Notes: generated by a model not told the origin, from the letters alone. Shown: positions 1 to 6,927, counted from the first letter of the stretch. The stretch is DNA of 9,446 bases from an uncultured beta proteobacterium (GCA_903868285.1 CAIPUP010000326.1:1-9446), one strand, 5' to 3'. Numbers and translations are program-made.

Positions 1-630
1 CCGGTGTTCTGGCTGGTCTCCTTGCCTTTTGGTCTGGCCTTCGGCGTGTTCCAGGCGGTGCAGGGGCTGTGGATCGCGCCCTGGCTGTCGGATGTGGCAG
101 GGCTGTCGCGCGCCGATATCGGCCAGGCGCTGCTGGTCTCCGCCCTCGGCATGATCAGCGGCCTGATTCTGTTCGGCAGCCTGTCGGATCGCCTCACCCG
201 GCAGGGACGCAGTGGCATGCGTTTGTTCTGCCTTGGTACCTGCCTTGCCTTGTTGCCACTGGGTGCGATTGCCTTGGGCGTGGCGTCGCTGGCAGGTTTC
301 GACATTGCCTGGGCGTTGTTCCCGCTGGCAACCTTCTTTCTCATGGCGGCGTCGTTGGGCTACGCCATTGTGTCATCGCACTTTCCGCGCCAGATGGCAG
401 GGCGGGTGAACACCTCGATCAATCTGCTGGTGATGGGTTTTTCCTTTTTGTTTCAATGGGGTATCGGTGCTGTGATCGCCCTGTGGCCGCCCTTGCAGGG
501 GCGCTACCCGCTGGAGGCTTACCATACCGCCTTCGGACTGTGTGTGGCATCCATCGCAATCGCCATGCTGCCGCTGCTGTTTTCGCGTCATCTGCGACAC
601 AGCGCATTACCGGGACAGCCTGTCGCATGA
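1..630 (+). CDS. MFS transporter, C-terminal half (5' end outside window)
   Basis: This is the 3' part of a major facilitator superfamily permease of the inner membrane; the frame is open from base 1 to a TGA at 628-630, giving 209 visible residues. About six hydrophobic segments can be drawn (residues ~3-23, 41-61, 74-94, 102-124, 138-162, 176-195), which matches one six-helix MFS bundle. Between the second and third lies GSLSDRLTRQGR (residues 59-70), resembling the MFS loop motif A (G-x-x-x-D-R-x-x-x-x-G-R), which recurs in the C-terminal half of many members. The protein ends in a short polar tail. Substrate cannot be inferred from this half. The stop codon overlaps the greB start (ATGA), so it probably shares a transcript with greB. 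The GTG at 4 is not the real start, because the N-terminal half is missing. Confidence 0.85.
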   Translation, partial: PVFWLVSLPFGLAFGVFQAVQGLWIAPWLSDVAGLSRADIGQALLVSALGMISGLILFGSLSDRLTRQGRSGMRLFCLGTCLALLPLGAIALGVASLAGFDIAWALFPLATFFLMAASLGYAIVSSHFPRQMAGRVNTSINLLVMGFSFLFQWGIGAVIALWPPLQGRYPLEAYHTAFGLCVASIAIAMLPLLFSRHLRHSALPGQPVA

Positions 631-1193
631 GCAAGGCGTTCACACGTGAGCCCGAGGGTGACGCCGGTGATGAGGGTGAGGATGACATCCCGGCCTTGCC
701 GCCACTGCCGGCAGGCGCAAAAAACTACATGACGCCGGCCGGTTGGGCGCGCATGCGCAGTGAACTCAAGCACCTGGTGGAAGTGGACCGACCGGAAGTG
801 GTGCGCACCGTCTCCTGGGCTGCCTCCAATGGCGATCGCTCCGAGAATGGCGATTACCTCTACGGCAAGCGTCGCTTGCGCGAGATCGACAGGCGCATCC
901 GTTTCCTGATGAAGAGACTGGAAAATGCCGAGGTGGTCGACCCGCGCGATGCCGAGCATGACCAGGTGTTTTTTGGCGCTACCGTGACCTATGTCGACAG
1001 CAAGGGCACTGCGCACACCGTCAGCATCGTCGGTCTGGATGAAGTGGACCCGACACGTGGCCGCATTTCCTGGATCTCGCCAGTGGCGCGCGCCCTGATC
1101 AAGTCACGCGAAGGCGACAGCGTGAGTTTTCGTACCCCGGCCGGGGTCGAAACCCTGGATGTTTTGCAGGTGCAGTACCTGACGCTGGATTAA
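627..1193 (+). CDS. greB: Transcription elongation factor GreB
   Basis: GreB binds the RNA polymerase secondary channel and stimulates cleavage of backtracked RNA, rescuing arrested complexes. The 188-residue product has the N-terminal coiled coil (about residues 37-105) with the signature AASNGDRSENGDYLYGKRR; D70 and E73 match the acidic tip residues (D41 and E44 of E. coli GreB) that help position the catalytic magnesium. The C-terminal FKBP-like domain follows (about 112-188), with the conserved SPVARAL stretch at 151-157. An acidic, proline-rich N-terminal extension (residues 1-33) precedes the core; E. coli GreB (158 aa) lacks it, but I recall similar extensions in betaproteobacterial GreB. 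The start was chosen at the ATG overlapping the upstream stop (ATGA); no clear Shine-Dalgarno is seen, which fits coupling to the MFS gene. An internal ATG at 729 (M35) would give a core-only protein but is less likely. Confidence 0.95.
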   Translation: MSKAFTREPEGDAGDEGEDDIPALPPLPAGAKNYMTPAGWARMRSELKHLVEVDRPEVVRTVSWAASNGDRSENGDYLYGKRRLREIDRRIRFLMKRLENAEVVDPRDAEHDQVFFGATVTYVDSKGTAHTVSIVGLDEVDPTRGRISWISPVARALIKSREGDSVSFRTPAGVETLDVLQVQYLTLD

Positions 1194-1274
1194 GCATTGC
1201 GCGGTTAAACGGGCTTACCCAGGGGGAGGCCACAGACGCACAGGGGGCGCCGTGGCGGCAGCCGATCTGCTGTC
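1194..1274. other. Short convergent spacer between greB and the M16 protease gene
   Basis: These 81 bp separate two genes that end tail to tail. I found only a small CGCC-GT-GGCG inverted repeat (1248-1257) and no stem followed by a T-run on either strand, so no intrinsic terminator is evident for either gene. No coding potential is visible. Confidence 0.6.
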
Positions 1275-4052
1275 CTATCTTGCAGCGCTGCTATTGCCTT
1301 TATCGCGAAAATCTCCGGCTGTGACGATGGACAGTTGAGCCAGTCGCAGGTGTCGCTGCAAGGCCGCCTGCACCTGCTGCGGCGTCAATGCCGCGATCTG
1401 CTGCTCCAGCGCTGCATCCCAGGCCATGGTGCGATCGATCGAAAGATAGCCATTCAGGCGTGAGGCAATCGCGCTGTCCTGATTGCGCGCGACCTGTCTT
1501 GCCAGCAGCAGGGCCTTGCGCGCCGTATCGAATTCCTCGGTCGGTACTGGCTCGCTCAGCAAACGTTGCACTTCCTCGCGCATGGCGGCATCAACCTTGT
1601 TGCGGTTTTGTGGCGCATAGATGGCGAACAGGCCGAAGTCGGCACGCGCATCCTGACTGCCGGCGCTGAATGACGAGCCGACGCTATAGGACAAGCCCTC
1701 CTTGTGACGAATACGGCGTGTCAGACGCGAGTCGGAATGTCCGCCCAGCAAGTAGTTACCCATGAGCAAGGCGACGAAATCGGGGTGGTCATCACGCAGC
1801 GCAATACTCAGCCCGGCGCGGTAGACCGCATTCGCCTTATCTGGGGTATTGATGTCGCGTTGCAGTGGTGCAGCCTGGGCAATTCTGGATTGAATGCGGG
1901 CATAGGGCAGGGGGCTCTTCCAGTCGTTGAACAGCTTTTGCGCCAGCGCAATGACCTGTTCAGGATCGAAATCGCCCACCACGGTCAACTCACTATGGCT
2001 GGCGCCCACCAGTTCGCGCCAGCAGCGGCGCACATCACTTAACTGCAGCGTGCGCCATTGCTCCAGTCGCTCTTCCAAGGTTTCGACATGGTTCCAGTGT
2101 CCGGGCGGGTAGGGGCTGAGCTGACGCGCCAGGGCCAGCCCCGCCAGTGCCGACGGATCGCTGCGCTGAGACTCAAGACCACTGAGTACCGCCTGCCGGT
2201 ATTGCTCGAACTCCGTTTCCGGGAAGGCTGGTTTTTGCAGAATTTCCGCCGCCAGTTCGAGGCTGGCCGCCAGGTACTGACGCAGTGTCTGGATCGAGCC
2301 GCCTTCGATGCCGATCGAGGCCGTGCTGTTGATGCGGCTCAGTTCGTCGGCAATCTGTTTGCGATTGCGCAGCGTGGTACCGCGCATCAGCATGGCACCG
2401 GCAGCGCTGCAGGCGGCGTAGCGGCCCTGTTTGCTGGCTTCATCGCCCCAGCGCAGATTCAGATCGACCACCACTGTGCCACCGCGAGTCTTGCGTGGCA
2501 GCAATGCCAGCTGCATCCCGCCGGCAAGACGGCGCCGGATCACCCTGGCTTCAATGTTCTGTGGTGTCGGCTGGAAGGTCTCGCCCTGCTCCAGTTGTGC
2601 CGCCCCACGGTAATCGCGCACCAGCGCCTCGACATCCGGACGCGCCGGTATTTCGGCCCGTTGCGGACTGGCAGTTGGAATGAAAGTGCCGCTGGTGCGA
2701 TTGGCGGCCTTGAAATATTGCAAGGCCACCCGTTGCACCTGTGCTGCATCCAGGCTGCGCAGTTGATCGCGCTGTAAAAACAGCAAACGCCAGTCGCCCA
2801 TGGCCACCACGCCCGACAGTACCAAGGCCATGGCGTTGGTATCGGTGGTCAGTTTTTCGATGCCGTTGAGCAGACGCTGGCGCGCCTGATCGACTTCTTC
2901 GCGGGTGAAGGCTTGTTGTGCCAGGTCTTCTACGGTCTTGATGAGCGCCTCGCGCGCCGGCTCCAAGGGCTTGCCTTCACGCACACTGGCAGAGAAATAG
3001 GCGTGTCCGGCATCATGCAGTTGCTGCTCGAAGCCAAAGGCCGAACTGGCCAGCCCGCTCTCAACCAGGGCGCGATGCAGTCTTCCACCCGGGGTATGGG
3101 TAAGGATGTTCACCGCCAGATCTATGGCCGGGTAGTCGGGATGTGAACCCGGCGGCAGGTGGTACAGGCTGGACACCGTTTGCACATCACCGACACGGCG
3201 CAGCACCACGCTGCGCTCGCCGTCCTGGGTTGGCTCGACGGTGTAGGTGGATTGCAGCTTGCGCGTCGGTCGCGGCAAGGCACCAAAATGCTTTTCAATC
3301 GCCGCAACGGCATTGGCCTCATCGAATCGGCCAGAGAGAATCAGTACCGCATTGTCGGGCTGATAGTAGTGACGATAAAAGGCCTGCAGTCGCTCGATCG
3401 GCACGTTCTCGATATCCGAGCGTGCGCCGATGATGGCCCGGCCATAGTTGTGCCAGAGATAACCTGCTGCCATGACGCGTTGACGTAATACGCTACCGGC
3501 ATTGTTCTCGCCAGATTCGAACTCATTGCGCACCACGGTCATCTCGGCATCCAGATCAACGCGCGAGACGCGCGAGTTCAGCATGCGGTCAGCCTCCAGT
3601 GCCAGCATCCAGTGCAGGTTGTCGTCGCTGGCCGAAACCGTCTGGTAATAGTTGGTGTAATCGAAATTGGTGGTGCCGTTGAAGCGTGCGCCACGCTTGT
3701 TCAGCTCGGCCATGACATTGCCCATGCGCGAAGTACCGCGAAACAAGAGGTGCTCGAGCAGATGCGCCATGCCGGACTCGCCATAGCCCTCATGCCGCGA
3801 GCCGACCAGATAGGTGAGGTTGAGCGTGATGGTGTCGCGCGAGGTGTCCGGTATCAGCAGTGCGCGCAGGCCGTTGGGCAGGCGGTACTCGGTGATGCCC
3901 TCGACGCTGGCATGGCGCTCGGCGCGGGGCGGAGTCTGTTTTGGGGTTTGCGCCTCGCAGGGATAGCTGCCCCAGAGCATGCCTAGCATCAGCATGAGGC
4001 TGGGTAAGATTTGGCGCAGAGGGCTTGTGTGGGGATCGCGGCAGGTTTTCAT
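1275..4052 (-). CDS. Exported M16 family (pitrilysin/insulinase-like) zinc metalloprotease
   Basis: The 925-residue product is a two-lobed inverse zincin, probably periplasmic. Residues 1-34 look like a signal peptide: basic N-terminus (K2, R5, R13), hydrophobic LMLMLGMLWG, and a possible signal peptidase I site after CEA (32-34). The N-terminal lobe carries the HxxEH motif as HLLEH (H97, E100 catalytic, H101), and E177 in VVRNEFE is the likely third zinc ligand, 76 residues after H101 as usual. The second lobe (from about 507) repeats the fold but has lost the site: S549, G552 and A553 fall at the zinc and catalytic positions. It keeps the R782/Y789 region (RIRHKEGLSYSV) typical of the inactive M16 half. 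Length and layout resemble PqqL-like proteases, but the substrate is unknown and no pqq genes are nearby. It is divergent from htpG. The Shine-Dalgarno is weak; this ATG is preferred because it supplies the charged signal-peptide N-region. Confidence 0.92.
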   Translation of the reverse strand: MKTCRDPHTSPLRQILPSLMLMLGMLWGSYPCEAQTPKQTPPRAERHASVEGITEYRLPNGLRALLIPDTSRDTITLNLTYLVGSRHEGYGESGMAHLLEHLLFRGTSRMGNVMAELNKRGARFNGTTNFDYTNYYQTVSASDDNLHWMLALEADRMLNSRVSRVDLDAEMTVVRNEFESGENNAGSVLRQRVMAAGYLWHNYGRAIIGARSDIENVPIERLQAFYRHYYQPDNAVLILSGRFDEANAVAAIEKHFGALPRPTRKLQSTYTVEPTQDGERSVVLRRVGDVQTVSSLYHLPPGSHPDYPAIDLAVNILTHTPGGRLHRALVESGLASSAFGFEQQLHDAGHAYFSASVREGKPLEPAREALIKTVEDLAQQAFTREEVDQARQRLLNGIEKLTTDTNAMALVLSGVVAMGDWRLLFLQRDQLRSLDAAQVQRVALQYFKAANRTSGTFIPTASPQRAEIPARPDVEALVRDYRGAAQLEQGETFQPTPQNIEARVIRRRLAGGMQLALLPRKTRGGTVVVDLNLRWGDEASKQGRYAACSAAGAMLMRGTTLRNRKQIADELSRINSTASIGIEGGSIQTLRQYLAASLELAAEILQKPAFPETEFEQYRQAVLSGLESQRSDPSALAGLALARQLSPYPPGHWNHVETLEERLEQWRTLQLSDVRRCWRELVGASHSELTVVGDFDPEQVIALAQKLFNDWKSPLPYARIQSRIAQAAPLQRDINTPDKANAVYRAGLSIALRDDHPDFVALLMGNYLLGGHSDSRLTRRIRHKEGLSYSVGSSFSAGSQDARADFGLFAIYAPQNRNKVDAAMREEVQRLLSEPVPTEEFDTARKALLLARQVARNQDSAIASRLNGYLSIDRTMAWDAALEQQIAALTPQQVQAALQRHLRLAQLSIVTAGDFRDKGNSSAAR

Positions 4053-4097
4053 GGACAGATTCTATCCACAAGCCGATGGTCCCTGTCATCCTCGCTC

Positions 4098-4118
4098 TAA
4101 TCCAGGTTGTAATCCAGG
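4098..4118 (+). repeat. Direct repeat TAATCCAGG x2, 12 bp period
   Basis: TAATCCAGG occurs at 4098-4106 and again at 4110-4118 with TTG between and part of the second copy's flank included. The copies end 2 bp upstream of the sigma-32 -35 element. A 12 bp period does not equal one helical turn exactly. It could be a tandem activator or repressor site, or chance; no known operator is recognised. Confidence 0.45.
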
Positions 4119-4119
4119 G

Positions 4120-4147
4120 CTTGAAATTCGCCGCGCTGTCCCCATCT
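4120..4147 (+). promoter_or_regulatory. Sigma-32 (RpoH) heat-shock promoter of htpG
   Basis: The -35 element CTTGAAA is at 4120-4126 and the -10 element CCCCATCT at 4140-4147, separated by 13 bp. Both match the proteobacterial sigma-32 consensus (CTTGAAA, about 13-15 bp, CCCCATnT) at every defined position. Transcription would start near 4153, leaving a leader of about 60 nt before the htpG ATG at 4213. The position upstream of an Hsp90 gene agrees with RpoH control of htpG in other proteobacteria. Confidence 0.93.
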
Positions 4148-4201
4148 GTGGGCAGATCGCATGCTCTGACATGCCGCCAGATCAAAAACAACCAAAACCG
4201 C

Positions 4202-4206
4202 AGGAG
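4202..4206 (+). promoter_or_regulatory. Shine-Dalgarno of htpG, fixes its start
   Basis: AGGAG at 4202-4206 is 6 nt before the ATG at 4213. The same frame is open upstream to 3979 and beyond the sigma-32 promoter, so this site and the promoter together decide the start codon. Confidence 0.85.
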
Positions 4207-4212
4207 AGCTCC

Positions 4213-6174
4213 ATGACCGACAACACGCAAAGCGCTACGCAGCAGGGCGGCAACGCCGCAAGCGGAACCCCGGCCGGCCGCGAAACTCTCGGCTTTCAGG
4301 CCGAGGTCAAGCAGCTGCTGCATCTGATGATTCATTCGCTCTACAGCAACAAGGAAATTTTCCTGCGTGAGCTGGTCTCGAATGCCTCGGATGCCACCGA
4401 CAAGCTGCGCTTTGAGGCGATGTCCAACCCTGCCTTGTTCGAAAACGAAAGCGAACTGCGTATCCGCCTGGCTTTTGACAAGGAAGCGCGCACCATCACC
4501 ATCAGCGACAACGGCATAGGCATGTCGCGTGAAGAAGTGGTGTCCAATCTGGGCACCATCGCGCGCTCTGGCACCAAGGAGTTTCTGTCCTCGCTTTCAG
4601 GCGACCAGAAAAAGGATGCCAATCTGATTGGCCAGTTCGGCGTGGGTTTTTATTCGTCGTTTATCGTTGCTGATCGTGTCACGGTGTTGACGCGCCGCGC
4701 TGGCGTTACCAGTGACCAGGGCGTGCGCTGGGAATGCGCCATGGATCAGGACGCTGGTGCCTATGCCATCGAGGCCGTTGACAAGGCATCACGCGGTACC
4801 GAGATCACTTTGCACCTGCGTGAGGGCGAGGATGATTTCCTGTCCGACTATCGCTTGCGGGACGTGCTGCGCAAGTACTCCGATCATATCGCCGTGCCCA
4901 TCGTGATGAAAAAGACCGAATGGGATCAGGAAAAAGGCGAGCAGCGTCAGACCGATGAAGATGAGACGGTGAACCAGGCCAGTGCCATCTGGGCCAGGCC
5001 GAAGAACGACATCACCGATGAGCAGTACCAGGAGTTCTACAAGCATGTCGGGCACGACTTCCAGCCGCCGCTGGCCTGGACGCATAGTCGCGTCGAGGGG
5101 CGTCAGGAATACACCCAGCTGCTGTATCTGCCGGCCAAGGCGCCGTTTGATCTGTGGGATCGCCAGCACCGGCGCGGCATCCGGCTCTATGTGCGCCGTG
5201 TATTCATCATGGATGACGCCGAGCAGCTGATGCCGGCTTATCTGCGCTTTGTGCGTGGGGTGGTCGATTCGGCCGATCTGCCGCTGAATGTGTCACGCGA
5301 GATCCTGCAGCAGAGCAAGGATGTCGAAGCGATACGCTCGGGTTGTGTGCGGCGCGTACTGGGCTTGCTGGATGAACTGGTGGCAGACAAGCCGGAGAAA
5401 TACGCCGAGTTCTGGCGCGAATTCGGTGTCGTTCTCAAAGAGGGTGTGGGCGAAGATTTCAGTAACCGTGATCGCATCGCCAAGCTGTTGCGTTTTGCCA
5501 GTACGCATGACGATGCCGCTGGCCAGACTGTATCGCTGGCTGATTACCTGTCGCGCATGAAAGAAGGCCAGGACAAGATCTGGTATGTCACCGCCGAGAC
5601 GGCCGCGGCAGCGCGCAACAGCCCGCATCTGGAAATTTTCCGCAAGCGTGGTATCGAGGTGCTGTTGCTCAGTGATCGGGTGGATGAATGGGTGGTGTCG
5701 CACCTGACCGAGTTCGAGGGCAAGTCGCTGGCGTCGGTGGCCAAGGGCGAGGCCGACCTGGGCGCGCTGGTGAGCGAGGAAGAAAAGAAGCAGCAGGAAC
5801 AGCAGGCGGGTGAGTTCAAGGACGTCATCGAGCAGCTGAAGAAATCGTTGGGCGAGCGCGTCAAGGAGGTGCGGGTGTCCTCACGCCTGACCGATTCGCC
5901 GTCCTGTCTGGTGGCCGACGAACATGACATGGGCGGCAATATGGCGCGCATTCTCAAGGCTGCCGGGCAGAAGGCGCCGCAGACGGCCCCGATCATGGAG
6001 ATCAATCCCGGTCATGCACTGGTGCAGCGTTTGCGCAGCGACAGCAGTCACTTCGATGACTGGGCCTCGATCCTGTTTGACCAGGCGCTGTTGGCCGAGG
6101 GCGGTCAGCTGGAGGACCCGGCGAGCTTTGTGCGCCGGCTCAATGGCTTGATGCTGGGCTTGTCCGGCGCTTGA
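4213..6174 (+). CDS. htpG: Chaperone protein HtpG (bacterial Hsp90)
   Basis: HtpG is the cytosolic ATP-dependent Hsp90 chaperone, acting as a dimer late in client folding, often with DnaK. The 653-residue product has the GHKL ATPase domain first: ELVSNASDATDKLR (E53 catalytic, N57), DNGIGM (D99 onward), IGQFGVGFYSSF (139-150) and GTEITLHL (195-202). The middle domain includes NVSREILQ, where R362 matches the arginine that contacts the ATP gamma-phosphate (R336 in E. coli). The C-terminal dimerisation domain ends without the MEEVD tail of eukaryotic Hsp90, as expected. It is slightly longer than E. coli HtpG (624 aa), mainly through a Gln/Asn/Ala-rich N-terminal stretch of about 22 residues and a Lys/Gln/Glu-rich linker near 522-532. 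The Shine-Dalgarno and sigma-32 promoter support this start. It is probably monocistronic, ending at a hairpin shared with the convergent peroxiredoxin gene. Confidence 0.98.
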   Translation: MTDNTQSATQQGGNAASGTPAGRETLGFQAEVKQLLHLMIHSLYSNKEIFLRELVSNASDATDKLRFEAMSNPALFENESELRIRLAFDKEARTITISDNGIGMSREEVVSNLGTIARSGTKEFLSSLSGDQKKDANLIGQFGVGFYSSFIVADRVTVLTRRAGVTSDQGVRWECAMDQDAGAYAIEAVDKASRGTEITLHLREGEDDFLSDYRLRDVLRKYSDHIAVPIVMKKTEWDQEKGEQRQTDEDETVNQASAIWARPKNDITDEQYQEFYKHVGHDFQPPLAWTHSRVEGRQEYTQLLYLPAKAPFDLWDRQHRRGIRLYVRRVFIMDDAEQLMPAYLRFVRGVVDSADLPLNVSREILQQSKDVEAIRSGCVRRVLGLLDELVADKPEKYAEFWREFGVVLKEGVGEDFSNRDRIAKLLRFASTHDDAAGQTVSLADYLSRMKEGQDKIWYVTAETAAAARNSPHLEIFRKRGIEVLLLSDRVDEWVVSHLTEFEGKSLASVAKGEADLGALVSEEEKKQQEQQAGEFKDVIEQLKKSLGERVKEVRVSSRLTDSPSCLVADEHDMGGNMARILKAAGQKAPQTAPIMEINPGHALVQRLRSDSSHFDDWASILFDQALLAEGGQLEDPASFVRRLNGLMLGLSGA

Positions 6175-6208
6175 TTGCAGCCAGGTTAGCGCCGCGCCGA
6201 GCAAAATA

Positions 6209-6243
6209 AAAAGGGGAAATCGGAATATCCGATTTCCCCTTTT
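6209..6243. terminator. Bidirectional intrinsic terminator between htpG and the peroxiredoxin gene
   Basis: A perfect 16-bp inverted repeat has arms at 6209-6224 and 6228-6243 around a 3 nt loop (ATA), with a GGGG/CCCC block and A/T-rich stem ends. On the + strand the right arm ends in TTTT; on the - strand the exit sequence is TTTTT-A-TTTT. It lies 35 nt after the htpG stop and 23 nt after the peroxiredoxin stop, so it can end both convergent transcripts. It looks stronger for the - strand because of the longer T-run. Confidence 0.9.
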
Positions 6244-6265
6244 AAATCAATAACTTACAATAATT

Positions 6266-6769
6266 TTAGAGCTGGGCCAGCATGGCTTCGGCGCTCGACA
6301 CCTCGAACTTGCCGGGGCCTTCGACCGCGACCGACTTGACCACACCGTTATCGACCAGCATGGCGTAGCGGTTCGAGCGCATGCCCATGCCGCGTGAAGT
6401 CAGATCGAGGGTCAGCCCAAGTTTGGTGGTGAACTCGGCGCTGCCATCGGCCATCATGCGCACCTTGCCGGTGGCTTTCTGGTCGCGGCCCCAGGCGCCC
6501 ATGACAAAGGCGTCATTCACCGACACGCACCACACCTCATCGATGCCCTTGGCCTTGAGCGCATCGCGATGCGCAACATAGCCCGGCACATGCTTGGCCG
6601 AACAAGTCGGGGTGAATGCACCCGGCAGACCGAAGATGATGATCTTCTTGCCCTTGACCAGATCGGACACGTTGAAGGTATTCGGTCCGAGCGTGCAGCC
6701 TGCGGTTTCCTGTTCGATGAATTCACTGAGGCTGCCCTCGGGCAGCTTGTCGCCAGCGGCGATGGTCAT
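6266..6769 (-). CDS. Type II (Prx5-like) peroxiredoxin
   Basis: This thiol peroxidase reduces hydrogen peroxide and organic hydroperoxides in the cytoplasm, probably with glutaredoxin/glutathione or thioredoxin as reductant. The 167-residue product is the usual length of a single Prx5-type domain. The active-site motif is PGAFTPTC: P49, T53 and peroxidatic C56 fit PxxxTxxC, and the partner arginine lies in GMRSNRYA (R131 or R134). Another hallmark is VSVNDAFVMGAWG (82-94). C81 matches a conserved non-catalytic cysteine of the family, while C25 is an extra one. No cysteine exists in the C-terminal third, so there is no equivalent of the resolving C151 of human PRDX5; a 1-Cys or external-thiol mechanism is likely. 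AGGAGAA upstream fixes the start. The frame stays open 46 codons further upstream but has no ATG, GTG or TTG there. Confidence 0.95.
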   Translation of the reverse strand: MTIAAGDKLPEGSLSEFIEQETAGCTLGPNTFNVSDLVKGKKIIIFGLPGAFTPTCSAKHVPGYVAHRDALKAKGIDEVWCVSVNDAFVMGAWGRDQKATGKVRMMADGSAEFTTKLGLTLDLTSRGMGMRSNRYAMLVDNGVVKSVAVEGPGKFEVSSAEAMLAQL

Positions 6770-6774
6770 GCGCG

Positions 6775-6781
6775 TTCTCCT
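6775..6781 (-). promoter_or_regulatory. Shine-Dalgarno of the peroxiredoxin gene
   Basis: AGGAGAA on the - strand lies 5 nt before the ATG whose complement is at 6767-6769. It is a strong site and decides the start within a longer open frame. Confidence 0.85.
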
Positions 6782-6792
6782 GATGATGATGA

Positions 6793-6805
6793 CGGAATGA
6801 TTCCG
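6793..6805. repeat. 13-bp palindrome CGGAATGATTCCG
   Basis: A perfect inverted repeat (CGGAAT / ATTCCG around one G) lies 24 bp upstream of the peroxiredoxin start and just upstream of its Shine-Dalgarno. It could be an operator in the untranslated leader. I do not recognise it as an OxyR, Fur or other known box. Confidence 0.4.
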
Positions 6806-6872
6806 GTAAATGCTTACGTCGGAGCGGATGGCCCCGGCGCGCAGGGCGGCAGCTTCGCTGATCAGGGCCTTG

Positions 6873-6900
6873 ATGTCAAAGCCAACCGTTGCTTTGACGT
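6873..6900. repeat. Inverted repeat GTCAAAGC-N8-GCTTTGAC
   Basis: Perfect 8-bp arms at 6875-6882 and 6891-6898 surround CAACCGTT. The arms extend to 10 bp if one T/G mismatch is allowed (6873-6900). There is no T-run on either side, so it is not a standard terminator. It lies about 105 bp upstream of the peroxiredoxin ATG and 50 bp downstream of the VWA gene stop, so an operator or an RNA 3'-end structure are both possible. A - strand TTGACA (6874-6879) lies inside it but has no matching -10. Confidence 0.5.
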
Positions 6901-6910
6901 TACTCGATCA

Positions 6911-6927
6911 CCCTGAAGTAGTCAGGG
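6911..6927. repeat. Inverted repeat CCCTGA-N5-TCAGGG
   Basis: Six-bp GC-rich arms (6911-6916 and 6922-6927) with a 5 nt loop could form a small RNA hairpin 23 nt after the VWA gene stop. No T-run follows on the - strand. It may be a weak or Rho-assisted 3' end for the MoxR-VWA transcript. Confidence 0.4.

Larger units (their letters stand above)
4053..4212. promoter_or_regulatory. Divergent promoter region between the M16 protease gene and htpG
   Basis: This 160 bp spacer serves two head-to-head genes. The htpG side holds a sigma-32 promoter and a Shine-Dalgarno (separate entries). On the protease side a -10-like TAGAAT lies on the - strand at 4059-4064, with ATGACA (4084-4089) as a poor -35 at 19 bp. 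That placement would start transcription almost at the ATG, so it is doubtful. A direct repeat of TAATCCAGG (4098-4106, 4110-4118) lies between the two promoter areas. Confidence 0.6.

Noticed and set aside
69..626. Long upstream extension of the greB frame
   Set aside because: It lies entirely within the MFS coding region in another frame; its translation has no GreB-like features and is a shadow of a high-GC gene.
2058..2777. 239-codon + strand open frame inside the M16 gene
   Set aside because: It is antisense to a clearly conserved protease and its translation shows no recognisable domain; typical for high-GC DNA.
3951..3965. Possible lipobox at C32 of the M16 protease
   Set aside because: The residues before the Cys are SYP, which do not fit L-[AS]-[GA]-C, so an ordinary cleaved signal peptide is more likely.
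3979..4212. In-frame upstream extension of htpG
   Set aside because: The frame is open, but it crosses the sigma-32 promoter and would overlap the M16 gene start. ATG 4213 has a good Shine-Dalgarno and fits the family N-terminus.
6874..6879. TTGACA on the - strand as a -35 for the peroxiredoxin gene
   Set aside because: No acceptable -10 occurs 16-18 bp downstream; the hexamer is part of the inverted repeat.
6797..6916. Small + strand open frame (39 codons) upstream of the peroxiredoxin gene
   Set aside because: There is no Shine-Dalgarno and no recognisable sequence, and it is antisense to the peroxiredoxin leader.
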